A stretch of DNA of 64,000 nt from Haematobia irritans (lineage: Eukaryota > Arthropoda > Insecta > Diptera > Muscidae): NCBI RefSeq assembly GCF_050003625.1, contig NC_134397.1, positions 228,222,537 through 228,286,536 on the forward strand. The letters run 5' to 3'. Below the pieces are notes generated by a model. It did no database searches, was not told where the DNA came from, and worked only from the letters and a program-made list of their open reading frames with translations. Shown here piece by piece: positions 1-6,626 of the stretch; the first letter of the stretch is position 1, and each line of letters starts with the position of its first letter. The translations under genes and the position numbers were made by a program.

Positions 1-672
1 TCCGTAACCGTAAGTTGTGACTGGAACATTTAATGATTTTGTGTATTTGCATTAATGTATTTTGGGCGCATTTAATGGTTTTATGTATTCATATTAATGT
101 ATTTTCGGCGCCACTAATGGATTTATGTATTCGTATTAATGTATTTTCGGCGGCACTAATGGTTTTATGTATTCGTATTAATGTATTTTCGGCGCATTTA
201 ATAGTTTTATGTATTCCTATTAATGAGAGGGGGGCGAAGCGCATTTAATTTAATTCTTATGAGATCATTAATTACAATGAATTATGCTCATTCATTAGAT
301 CATATGTGATGAGATTGTATTACATCGATATCAGTGATCCACTGAGAGATGTCTTTGGAAAAACTTAACCACATACACGAAGAGTTGGATTTTATTTCCT
401 TTTGCATTAATAAGAATTAGATCTCGATAAATTTCTATTGAATATGACCCAATGATGTTGACTTCTACTGACGATCCTGCAGGTGTTGGAGGAAAATGTT
501 CATCGAAACTAGGGAAAGGGAATGCTAAAGTATTTTCTCACGTTGAAGCTAACTAGTGAACAAGGGATGAAAAATGAAAAGGGTCACTTTCATCACTTGT
601 CAACGTTGATGGAAAATTGAAGTGACCGTTGTCAACAATACTTATGAGCGTAACAAATTAGTAAAGATTTTT
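1..672 (+). repeat. Left terminal inverted repeat of the Polinton
   Basis: The reverse complement is found at 14668-15318. The outer ~230 bp is a 42-bp minisatellite; the inner part is unique sequence ending near ATTAGTAAAGATTTTT. The match is close over the whole length, apart from about 20 extra bases in this copy around 613-640. Confidence 0.93.
30..232 (+). repeat. 42-bp minisatellite inside the left TIR
   Basis: About 4.8 copies of a unit of the form TTTAATGGTTTTATGTATTC followed by GTATTAATGTATTTTCGGCGC. Because 42 is a multiple of 3 the array stays open in a reading frame and looks like a 14-residue repeat protein, but the same array is mirrored in the right TIR (15085-15290) and there is no gene context. 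Confidence 0.9.
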
Positions 673-1033
673 GAAAACTGTTCTCGTCGTGTGGTCGCGC
701 CTGTTGTAGTCGTCGATTGAAAATTGAGAGTGTTTGTAAAATCGACTGTGCACCTGGATATTAATTTTAGTTAAAGTATGAAATCTGGATGTTAGCGAAA
801 GATTTTAGAGTGAGATAAAAAAAAAGTCAGTGAACTGACCTTTTTTATGACAAATAACGATTGTCGGCAAAATATCTTTTTTTGTTTTTCGTGGGAATAG
901 ACAGAAAACAGTTAGAAATTCCGCTATGACAATTTAGTTAATAGAGACTTTAGTTCCACTGATTATCGAGTTTTACAAATGAAAGTGAAATCTATCCCTT
1001 TAAAAGAAATACAAATGTGTGTACGATTTTACA
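673..1033. other. Non-coding spacer between left TIR and first gene
   Basis: No open frame of note. It contains the hairpin listed at 817-846 and ends in the core promoter of the first gene. A phrase resembling TIR sequence (GTCGATTGAAAATTGA, about 711-726) suggests an older local duplication. Confidence 0.6.
817..846. repeat. Hairpin flanked by A and T runs
   Basis: Nine A, then GTCAGT-GA-ACTGAC, then C and six T. The 6-bp stem with a 2-nt loop is perfect, and the A and T runs can extend it, giving a stem of about 12 bp. It lies between the TIR and the first promoter. Role unknown. Confidence 0.6.
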
Positions 1034-1070
1034 TATAAATAGGACGTGTTTTTATTTCATATCATCAGTT
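1034..1070 (+). promoter_or_regulatory. Core promoter (TATA + initiator) of the 1093 gene
   Basis: TATAAATA at 1034-1041 is followed by TCAGTT at 1065-1070, a match to the arthropod initiator TCA(G/T)T(T/C). With A1067 as +1, the TATA box starts at -33 and the leader to the ATG is 26 nt. Two other genes nearby have the same geometry. Confidence 0.7.
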
Positions 1071-1092
1071 AAGATCTAAGACGCTTTTCGAA

Positions 1093-1437
1093 ATGACAAC
1101 CAACAACAACTTAATCAAAAATTTCAACTCGCTTAATTATAGAAAAATAATAAGTATGAAGGAGTTGCCTATCAATGTCGATCACCTTATAGAGGGTGCT
1201 CATAGAAGCAACACTAAATTTGGTGAGAAAGTCGTCCTCAAACTAGATAAAGGAATTGTATATCTACCAACAAGATTTAATTCCTTGACCGATGAAGACA
1301 TCACACGTTTCAACGATGACGCATTTACAATTACCAAAGTACCTCTACGAGACGGCGCTGATAATAATTTATATAGATTAGAATTAAAAGAATTTGTATT
1401 ACCTCAAAATTCATTTTATGTACCATATTTAGAATAA
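1093..1437 (+). CDS. Small conserved Polinton accessory protein, possibly OB-fold
   Basis: 114 aa with an ATG start 26 nt after the predicted transcription start. The middle (about residues 20-75) has the pattern of a small beta-rich domain: a run MKELP, then TKFGEKVVLKL, then VYLPTRF and LTDEDI. I recognise this pattern (T-x-x-G-x-x-V-x-L ... VFLP-x-R) from small proteins encoded by insect Polintons. A single-stranded-DNA-binding OB-type role is possible but is inference from the pattern only. No signal peptide or membrane segment. The stop codon overlaps an AATAAA signal. First gene inside the left TIR and transcribed inward, a typical early position. Confidence 0.7.
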   Translation: MTTNNNLIKNFNSLNYRKIISMKELPINVDHLIEGAHRSNTKFGEKVVLKLDKGIVYLPTRFNSLTDEDITRFNDDAFTITKVPLRDGADNNLYRLELKEFVLPQNSFYVPYLE

Positions 1438-1439
1438 AT
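1434..1439 (+). terminator. Poly(A) signal overlapping the stop of the 1093 gene
   Basis: AATAAA shares bases with the TAA stop at 1435-1437, so the gene has almost no 3' UTR before the signal. Confidence 0.55.
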
Positions 1440-1570
1440 ATAAAATAATTTCAAAAATAAATATATTAACAAAATCAGAATGAAACTTTACATTTTATTA
1501 TTTGTGGATGGGATGGGGGTAAACAATTTTAAAGATTTTCAGAAATGTTCTATTGAATAAAAGAGCCGAG

Positions 1571-2083
1571 ATGTTGATGGAAGCATATCATAAAAAAGTT
1601 TTTCGTGTTAAAGATAAGATGTGTGAATCAACTAGTGCTCTCCATTTTAATCGAGAAGAAGATCGACTAAAATCTTTCGACACCTGGGTGAAAGAGTATC
1701 CTAATTACAAGGAATTAGCCATGTTTGGATTTTTTTATACTGATAAAGCTGATAATGTAAAGTGCTATTTCTGTGGTGTGGAAATATACGGCTGGAAATC
1801 TGATGACAATATTCTGAGTGAACATTTACGTTGGTCCAGCAATTGTCCATTGTTAAGGCGCTGTGAAACAGATAATATCGCATTGAATCCAGATGCATTG
1901 GAACATTTACTCTCCCAGTTAGGACGAGATACTTGTGGAATACATATGGATAAAGAACACAAACAAATTTACAATTCATTCAAAGAAAAGTTTGATTATG
2001 TTTTCATATATTTTTGTACCATATCTTTATTGTATGGATTATCATTTTTCGTATTAAAAGAACTAAATAAACCTAACAAATAA
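1571..2083 (+). CDS. Membrane-anchored single-BIR (IAP-like) protein
   Basis: 170 aa from the first in-frame ATG; the frame is open upstream only to a TAA at 1520-1522 and offers no earlier ATG. Residues about 30-98 form a canonical BIR domain: an R-x2-SF-x2-W start, GFFYT, then zinc ligands C65, C68, H85 and C92 with spacing C-x2-C-x16-H-x6-C, and GW between them. BIR proteins bind caspases or IAP-binding motifs and block apoptosis; that role here is inferred from the family. There is no RING domain. Residues about 142-162 are a hydrophobic helix followed by a short basic tail (KELNKPNK), so the protein looks tail-anchored with the BIR facing the cytosol. An initiator-like TCAGAA lies at 1539-1544, with no TATA box. 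The stop overlaps AATAAA. It may have been acquired from a host or a large DNA virus. Confidence 0.85.
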   Translation: MLMEAYHKKVFRVKDKMCESTSALHFNREEDRLKSFDTWVKEYPNYKELAMFGFFYTDKADNVKCYFCGVEIYGWKSDDNILSEHLRWSSNCPLLRRCETDNIALNPDALEHLLSQLGRDTCGIHMDKEHKQIYNSFKEKFDYVFIYFCTISLLYGLSFFVLKELNKPNK

Positions 2084-2121
2084 AAAATACATAAATTTAA
2101 GTTTTTATTGTTTTATTTATT
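2080..2121. terminator. Convergent poly(A) signals, 2083 (+) and 2113 (-) genes
   Basis: Plus-strand AATAAA at 2080-2085 overlaps the BIR gene stop. Minus-strand AATAAA copies at 2112-2117 and 2116-2121 overlap or abut the stop of the facing gene. Only 29 bp separate the two coding regions. Confidence 0.55.
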
Positions 2122-2637
2122 ATTAATTTCATCATTAATGTAATCTTGGACATAGGAAAAATTTGATTCTACATATACAAACAATTTAAATAAATTATTT
2201 AGTGCACACTTAAATCTATGATCAACATGAATTTCACATCTAGTAAAATAATTAGTTTGCTTGGAGAAACTTGTTGAATACTCCAAATTTATGACATCGG
2301 CATCCAAATATTTTCTTAAAAAATCCTGTTTTGCTTTTCCGAAAACCAAAATATATTTGTAGCAATTCAATGGTGAGAGAATGTCACCTACACTACAATA
2401 ATCGATATCACCATCCATCCAATCCAATCCATGAATAAAATTTCGACAATAGTTATTTTTTCTGCGTCCTGCTCTAGTTAATTCTCGAAAATCAAATGGA
2501 CGTTTGAAGAGAAAGTAATTGGGCACGACTGAAGAACCGCCCATATATGCTAGCTCTTTCATGTAAATAGAGTTTTCATTTCCGTGACAGTATTGAAAAT
2601 CCAATAGCGCGAAATCACTTCTCTGCAGGTTAGACAT
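2113..2637 (-). CDS. Arthropod Polinton accessory protein, possible exonuclease-like fold
   Basis: 174 aa with an ATG at 2637. It starts with a beta-strand pattern LLDFQYCHGNENSIYMKELA, followed by FLFKRPFDF, HGLDWMDGDIDY and YKYILVFGKAKQDFLRKYL. This order (D-x-Q/E near the N terminus, KELA, KxPF-F, HGL-W--GD--Y, then a predicted alpha/beta core) matches a widespread family of arthropod mobile-element proteins that I recognise by pattern. The first strands resemble the DxE strand pair of RNase H-fold 3'-5' exonucleases, but the full catalytic set is not obvious and nuclease function is only a suggestion. Transcribed divergently from the 2747 gene through a shared promoter; predicted leader 26 nt. 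Confidence 0.6.
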   Translation of the reverse strand: MSNLQRSDFALLDFQYCHGNENSIYMKELAYMGGSSVVPNYFLFKRPFDFRELTRAGRRKNNYCRNFIHGLDWMDGDIDYCSVGDILSPLNCYKYILVFGKAKQDFLRKYLDADVINLEYSTSFSKQTNYFTRCEIHVDHRFKCALNNLFKLFVYVESNFSYVQDYINDEINNK

Positions 2638-2659
2638 TTTCTCTCAATAATTTTGAATA

Positions 2660-2725
2660 TACTGAAGAATTTATGAGACGGGAAGACTATATATACGCAT
2701 TTTTCGTTGGGGTTCTCCATCAGTG
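2660..2725. promoter_or_regulatory. Bidirectional promoter with one shared palindromic TATA box
   Basis: TATATATA at 2688-2695 reads the same on both strands. On the plus strand TCAGTG (2720-2725, +1 = A2722) lies 34 bp after the first T. On the minus strand TCAGTA (2665-2660, +1 = A2663) lies 32 bp after it. Leaders to the two ATGs are 25 nt (2747, +) and 26 nt (2637, -). Confidence 0.7.
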
Positions 2726-2746
2726 TTAAAAGTTTTTTCAACGCCA

Positions 2747-3397
2747 ATGACGTCCAATATTTTCAAAGGTGAATTGTTTAAGAACCATGATGTGGTTTTT
2801 GAATTTGAGTATTTCGTTAATACTCGTTTAAAAGTTACATGTGGATTTTCAACATCATGCTGCTTCGAACCACTAATTTGGTTACAGGACAAAAAGAAGA
2901 ATTTCATTGGATTTTCACGAGAGATGTGGCTTCATTTGATGACGTATAAGGAATATATTCAACTGAGACTTGATCAGTTTGAATTTTTCGACTCTTTCAG
3001 TCTGCTGAATGACATTAACAATGAGTATATCAGCTTTGATTTTCGACAGAAGGATGGTACCTGTTTCCTTGTTTTTCGTCAAAGCGATCATAAAATCAAA
3101 ATCGATGGAGAAACATGGCGATCCATTATTCGAATCAGCATTTTCCTAACGACATTTGTCTGCTGGAATGCAATTCTACAGAAGCAAATTTCATTCTTTT
3201 ATTATAATTTCTATATTCCTACATGTGCTAGATTAAAGAAAACTTATATTCAAATAAACGAAATTAGAGGATTTTATGAAAAAGAAGTTGTTGTTGATTT
3301 AACACGACTTTGTTTCGAATTTGGTAAAAAAATGAAAAATATTATTAAAAAAGATGTTGAAATTTATAATTCGTATGCTACTGTAGATAGTCAATAA
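2747..3397 (+). CDS. Polinton accessory protein of unknown function
   Basis: 216 aa. The frame runs upstream to 2723, but that codon is GTG and sits on the predicted transcription start, so the ATG at 2747 (25-nt leader) is chosen. Two similar motifs, FIGFSREMWLHLM and KIKIDGETWRSI, each place a tryptophan after a beta strand. This echoes the strand-helix end of PC4-type ssDNA-binding domains and similar proteins in insect mobile elements, but the likeness is weak. The C-terminal third is basic and probably helical. No signal peptide is visible; a hydrophobic stretch (ISIFLTTFVCWNAIL) is more likely buried than membrane-spanning. The stop overlaps AATAAA. Faces the protease gene tail to tail. 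Confidence 0.55.
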   Translation: MTSNIFKGELFKNHDVVFEFEYFVNTRLKVTCGFSTSCCFEPLIWLQDKKKNFIGFSREMWLHLMTYKEYIQLRLDQFEFFDSFSLLNDINNEYISFDFRQKDGTCFLVFRQSDHKIKIDGETWRSIIRISIFLTTFVCWNAILQKQISFFYYNFYIPTCARLKKTYIQINEIRGFYEKEVVVDLTRLCFEFGKKMKNIIKKDVEIYNSYATVDSQ

Positions 3398-3445
3398 ATT
3401 ACCTAAATAAAAACGACTAACAAACTCTAATTTTTTTGTTTTATT
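3394..3445. terminator. Convergent poly(A) signals, 3397 (+) and 3444 (-) genes
   Basis: AATAAA on plus at 3394-3399 overlaps the upstream gene's stop, and AATAAA on minus at 3440-3445 overlaps the first two stop-codon bases of the protease. Only 46 bp separate the coding ends. Confidence 0.55.
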
Positions 3446-3800
3446 AAAATTGACTGAGGAATGAAAGACATAGATGTCCACAGTTGAAGGAATTAAACCT
3501 TTGTACTCGCTTATAATTATACTGTATTTTATTTCCTAAATATCTTAAAATCTCTAATGGTGGTTGCAAGTTCCCAAAACTATCGAAATATTCAATTGAA
3601 TCCTTGTTTTTATAATAGGCTACCCAATGTGTGCCAGCACCTTTGTAGGTGTCAAGGTTTACTATACCACACTCAATTTTATGTGGTTTTTGTGGTAATT
3701 TATCTCTCATGTATACACCTCTAAAGTGCGGAATATATTTTAAAGCAAATTCGTTCAATTCATTATTTGTTAACGCTCTATTAGGTAGCCGACTTATCAG
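3444..3800 (-). CDS. PRO: Adenain-like maturation cysteine protease, probably made by -1 frameshift
   Basis: 118 codons are open from the frameshift point (CTG at 3800) to the stop. The family is the adenovirus-type protease that cleaves capsid precursors during virion maturation. Visible landmarks: FRGVYMRD near the start, catalytic His in GTHWVAYY (codon 3627-3629), the acidic residue in EYFDSFG, the oxyanion Gln in KRVQRF, and the nucleophile in FNSFNCGHLC (Cys codon 3480-3482). The homologous part begins upstream of any ATG: the first in-frame ATG falls inside FRGVYMRD and would cut off the conserved start. The frame overlaps the end of the PLA2 gene exactly at an A AAA AAC heptamer. A non-AUG start (TTG at 3758) or a sequence error is the alternative. 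Confidence 0.82.
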   Translation of the reverse strand: MISRLPNRALTNNELNEFALKYIPHFRGVYMRDKLPQKPHKIECGIVNLDTYKGAGTHWVAYYKNKDSIEYFDSFGNLQPPLEILRYLGNKIQYNYKRVQRFNSFNCGHLCLSFLSQF

Positions 3801-3806
3801 TTTTTT
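3797..3806 (-). promoter_or_regulatory. Candidate -1 ribosomal frameshift site
   Basis: Read on the minus strand in the PLA2 frame: TTA AAA AAC TGA. The heptamer A AAA AAC (3806-3800) fits X XXY YYZ and is the heptamer used at the MMTV gag-pro junction. It sits immediately before the stop, and slipping back one base enters the protease frame. I found no convincing downstream stem or pseudoknot by eye. Confidence 0.65.
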
Positions 3807-4609
3807 AACGCGTGCGGTTTATTGTTGACTACTAAACTCATTCCCTTTTTGTAGGGTTTCAGGTAAAGTCCTTTTCCCACCACCACACTTTCCATGGCTC
3901 TATTATGTCGTGCATTTTCCTCCAGTTGTTGCTTTGCTGCTTTGGCTGAGTTCACTGCTTTGGCTATGGATGCACCACCTGATGCTAATGCTCCTACAGC
4001 ACTTAGTGCTGTTAGAATTGGTATTAAGGGAAGGAAACCACCAATTTTCGGTACTCTAATAACTCTTGGAATGACAACTTGTGATTTCTTTCCCTTGAAA
4101 GACTTACTAATTACATTTCGTGCTACTTTTATAGCAGCATTAATGTCTGAAGGTTTTTCTTTCTTTAGAATTGAAGTGGCCTTTTTAACCGCTGTAGTAA
4201 AAATATTTTTCCCGCCAGAGTTAGTGTTCTTTTTCATTCCCATACCAAATTTTGTCTTGACCTTCATGGTATTTGTTATCAAATAGGCATTTAATTTTTC
4301 ACCCCAACTGCTATCTTTGGCTTTCACACGTTCCCATGCACGTTCGGCTAGTTCTCTGTCGGCTCTATGTCTATGTTGTAAATCTTGACTTTCAGAGTAT
4401 GCTATATCATGATCTTTGCACGCAGCATCTAGTGCATTTATTCCTTTGTCACCACGTTCTAACCTTTTTTGTAATTTTGTACCAGGTCCACAATATTGAT
4501 ATCCAGGTAGATGTAATTCAAATGGTAGCGCATTAATTAATTTGTTAACTAGTCCTCTTCCTTGCACAGCTTTCTTTCGATTAATTTTATTTTTTGCGTA
4601 TACAATCAT
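3797..4609 (-). CDS. Virion protein with parvovirus-type phospholipase A2 domain
   Basis: 270 aa from the first ATG (4609); the frame is open further upstream only through a TTG. Residues about 33-92 match the viral PLA2 domain: LPGYQYCGPGT supplies the calcium loop, and DAACKDHDIAYS the catalytic H67-D68 pair. In parvoviruses this enzyme breaches the endosomal membrane during entry, and an equivalent role in a Polinton virion is inference. After a Lys-rich middle comes a hydrophobic, Gly/Ala-rich stretch (about residues 195-225) and a short C-terminal tail, an organisation reminiscent of adenovirus pVI. It is divergent from the ATPase gene, with only 64 bp between start codons. The 0 frame ends ...TTA AAA AAC TGA, followed by TAA, a classic -1 slippery context that leads into the protease. 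Confidence 0.85.
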   Translation of the reverse strand: MIVYAKNKINRKKAVQGRGLVNKLINALPFELHLPGYQYCGPGTKLQKRLERGDKGINALDAACKDHDIAYSESQDLQHRHRADRELAERAWERVKAKDSSWGEKLNAYLITNTMKVKTKFGMGMKKNTNSGGKNIFTTAVKKATSILKKEKPSDINAAIKVARNVISKSFKGKKSQVVIPRVIRVPKIGGFLPLIPILTALSAVGALASGGASIAKAVNSAKAAKQQLEENARHNRAMESVVVGKGLYLKPYKKGMSLVVNNKPHALKN

Positions 4610-4673
4610 TTTATATATGTTTAATTGCTGACATAAAAGGAGGGAGAAAAACAATAAATTCACAGTAATCAAA
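4610..4673. promoter_or_regulatory. Divergent intergenic region, PLA2 (-) and ATPase (+)
   Basis: Only 64 bp. It has no TATA box with the -33 geometry of the left-end genes; a TCAGCA initiator-like word lies on the minus strand (4631-4626), 20 nt before the PLA2 ATG. Absence of TATA fits a separate, late class of promoters (inference). Confidence 0.4.
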
Positions 4674-5360
4674 ATGCGCTTAATAAAGCAGGATAAAAAT
4701 ATAAAAGTACAAAACTATGATTTTCTACATAATAGATCAATTAAAACAAGGCATAGTACATTGCTACCCAATTCAATACGAGCTTTAATTGTCGGTCCCT
4801 CAAACTGTGGTAAAACTAATACTATGATTAGTTTAATTGAAAGTCCAAACGGACTAAAATTTGAAAATATCTATCTCTATTCAAAATCACTATACCAACC
4901 GAAGTATGAATATCTGAAAACACTATTAAAGCCTATAAAGGGGATGGGGTTGTACACCTTTTCAGATAACAGCGATGTGATAGCACCGGATCAAGCAAAA
5001 ACAAATTCAATAATAATTTTTGATGATGTTGCCTGCGAAAAACAAAATAATATTCGAGCATATTTTTGTATGGGACGACATAAAAATATAGACTGTTTCT
5101 ATTTGGGTCAAACCTATACACGCATTCCAAAACATTTAATTCGTGACAATGCAAATTTTATTATCATTTTCAAACAAGATGAAATGAATTTGAAGCATAT
5201 ATATGATGATCATGTCGGAAGTGATATGTCGTTTAAGGAATTTAAAGAAATATGTTGCGAATGTTGGAAAGATAAGTACCAATTTCTCACAATATGTAAG
5301 GATGATGAAATTAACAATGGACGATATAGAAAAGGCTTTGATACCTACATACATGTTTAG
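4674..5360 (+). CDS. ATP: A32/FtsK-like genome packaging ATPase
   Basis: 228 aa with an ATG start. P-loop GPSNCGKT at residues 41-48 and Walker B IIIFDD at 113-118, followed by GRHKNIDCFYLGQTY and IPKHLIRDNANFIIIF, the sensor and arginine-finger region of this family. Related ATPases of poxviruses (A32), adintoviruses and virophages pump DNA into the capsid. Length and motif spacing are normal for Polintons, with no frameshift. It opens the long plus-strand block of morphogenesis genes; the next gene starts 36 bp after the stop and no AATAAA follows, which fits a shared transcript (inference). Confidence 0.93.
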   Translation: MRLIKQDKNIKVQNYDFLHNRSIKTRHSTLLPNSIRALIVGPSNCGKTNTMISLIESPNGLKFENIYLYSKSLYQPKYEYLKTLLKPIKGMGLYTFSDNSDVIAPDQAKTNSIIIFDDVACEKQNNIRAYFCMGRHKNIDCFYLGQTYTRIPKHLIRDNANFIIIFKQDEMNLKHIYDDHVGSDMSFKEFKEICCECWKDKYQFLTICKDDEINNGRYRKGFDTYIHV

Positions 5361-5396
5361 TAATTAAAAACATTTCTTTTAAAGCAGACGTAAAAA

Positions 5397-6254
5397 ATGG
5401 ATGAAAATACATTAAAAAAACTCGTAAAGACGAGAAAAATTCTAAGAAGAAAATTTGAAAATATTAGACATGGGGAAAATGTGATTGCCTCACAACTTGA
5501 AAATACCTTCAAACCGCTTACAGTCCCCCTCAATAAAATGTTAAAGATGAGTAAAGAAAATAGTATTTCAAATTTTGATGAGAGATCACCAAAGAGAGAA
5601 TTTAAGGTAGGAGAAAGTAAAACCTCAACGACACCCAATAAAAAGGATTTCAGTAAAAAGGAGGATGAAAACAATGATGAAGATCTATTCTTTTCACAAT
5701 CAGAAGATGATGATAATGGTGATGATATCTCATATGATTTAAACACCTTAGAAAACAATAAAAAACTTGATACAACTTTTGGTCTCCATAAAGATAGTGC
5801 AGGTGTTTGGAAGTTTGGAAATAGTGACCTACACTTGACTGATGATAAAATTATAATAGGAAATCAAATTTGGGGGCGAACACCAGGTCTATTCGAACTG
5901 CTTTTTTATAAAAATCCTCAAAATTATGATAACTATGAATTGGAAATTTATAAGAAAATCTTGATTAACACGAATGCTCATAAAAGAGATTATATGCCGG
6001 AAGGTCAAATTAAAGGTAGCAAAGGTTTTAAATATACCAAAATAATAAAGAAAATATTTCAACCTACTCACATGGGTGAAGGGTTAATGAGAGTAAACAT
6101 AAGAAAACCAAACTATATATATTGGGATGATCCCAATGAATTAGTTGAGCGTCTCAAACTTTTGATTGCATCATCGAATGCTGGTCATAATAATCATAAT
6201 AATGAAATAGTATCCATTATTGAAGAACTCCGAGAAGCAGATATAATTTATTAG
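5397..6254 (+). CDS. Conserved Polinton protein of unknown function (PX-like)
   Basis: 285 aa. The N-terminal ~60 residues are basic and likely helical. Residues about 65-110 are an acidic, low-complexity linker (DENNDEDLFF, SEDDDNGDD). The conserved C-terminal domain (about 122-285) carries IIIGNQIWGRTPGLFELLF, INTNAHKRDYMP, KGSKGFKYTKIIKKIF, YIYWDDPNELVERLKLLIAS, GHNNEIVSIIEELREADII-like blocks, the signature of a protein found in most arthropod Polintons (I believe catalogued as a DUF8207-type domain). No catalytic motif is evident. Position beside packaging and capsid genes suggests a structural or assembly role. A glutamate-rich helix at the very C terminus may bind a partner. Confidence 0.75.
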   Translation: MDENTLKKLVKTRKILRRKFENIRHGENVIASQLENTFKPLTVPLNKMLKMSKENSISNFDERSPKREFKVGESKTSTTPNKKDFSKKEDENNDEDLFFSQSEDDDNGDDISYDLNTLENNKKLDTTFGLHKDSAGVWKFGNSDLHLTDDKIIIGNQIWGRTPGLFELLFYKNPQNYDNYELEIYKKILINTNAHKRDYMPEGQIKGSKGFKYTKIIKKIFQPTHMGEGLMRVNIRKPNYIYWDDPNELVERLKLLIASSNAGHNNHNNEIVSIIEELREADIIY

Positions 6255-6281
6255 CATTTTGTTTAACGCTTTATTAACAAG

Positions 6282-6626
6282 ATGAGTGTCGATAAGTTCG
6301 GTCACTTTTCAAACTCTGATATTCTAAGAAAAAATGCTCAAAAAATTCTGGGAATTACTTTTGACCGGTATTATAACCTCGATATACAACATAAAAAAAT
6401 CAAAAATTTGGGGGCACCCACAGAAGATCGAGACGCAGTCAACAAAGTTTACTTGCAAACACAAATCACGCGCTCGCAAGAAATATTTAAAAAAGATTTA
6501 AGCGAAGAATTTTACAAAACACATGAACAGATTTCACAATTGAAAACCTCACTAGCGACTATATATGAAACAATGAGTAAATTTCCCCCTTCACCCACAT
6601 TAATATTTAATAAAAAAGATCAATAA
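6282..6626 (+). CDS. Short tail-fibre-like coiled-coil protein
   Basis: 114 aa. Residues about 30-58 contain YNLDIQHKKIKNLGAPTEDR and then DAVNKVYLQ, which closely matches the repeating motif (I-x-N-LG-x-P-x-D-x-x-DAV-x-K-x-Y) of phage tail and adhesin fibres. The remainder is a predicted coiled coil (about 60-100: EIFKKDLSEEFYKTHEQISQ). This suggests a trimeric, fibre-like or capsid-vertex protein, although fibre function in Polintons is inference. The last base of the TAA stop is the first base of the integrase ATG (TAATG), so the two genes overlap by one nucleotide. Confidence 0.65.
   Translation: MSVDKFGHFSNSDILRKNAQKILGITFDRYYNLDIQHKKIKNLGAPTEDRDAVNKVYLQTQITRSQEIFKKDLSEEFYKTHEQISQLKTSLATIYETMSKFPPSPTLIFNKKDQ

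Noticed and set aside
33..248. 71-codon repetitive frame in the left TIR (and its mirror at 15071-15286)
   Set aside because: The frame exists only because a 42-bp minisatellite has a period divisible by 3; it starts at a non-ATG codon and has no gene context.
1553..1570. Upstream start of the BIR protein
   Set aside because: The codon is TTG; the ATG at 1571 is preferred.
4610..4672. N-terminal extension of the PLA2 protein with a signal-peptide-like hydrophobic start
   Set aside because: It would begin at TTG inside the 64-bp divergent promoter region; the ATG at 4609 is the first usable start.
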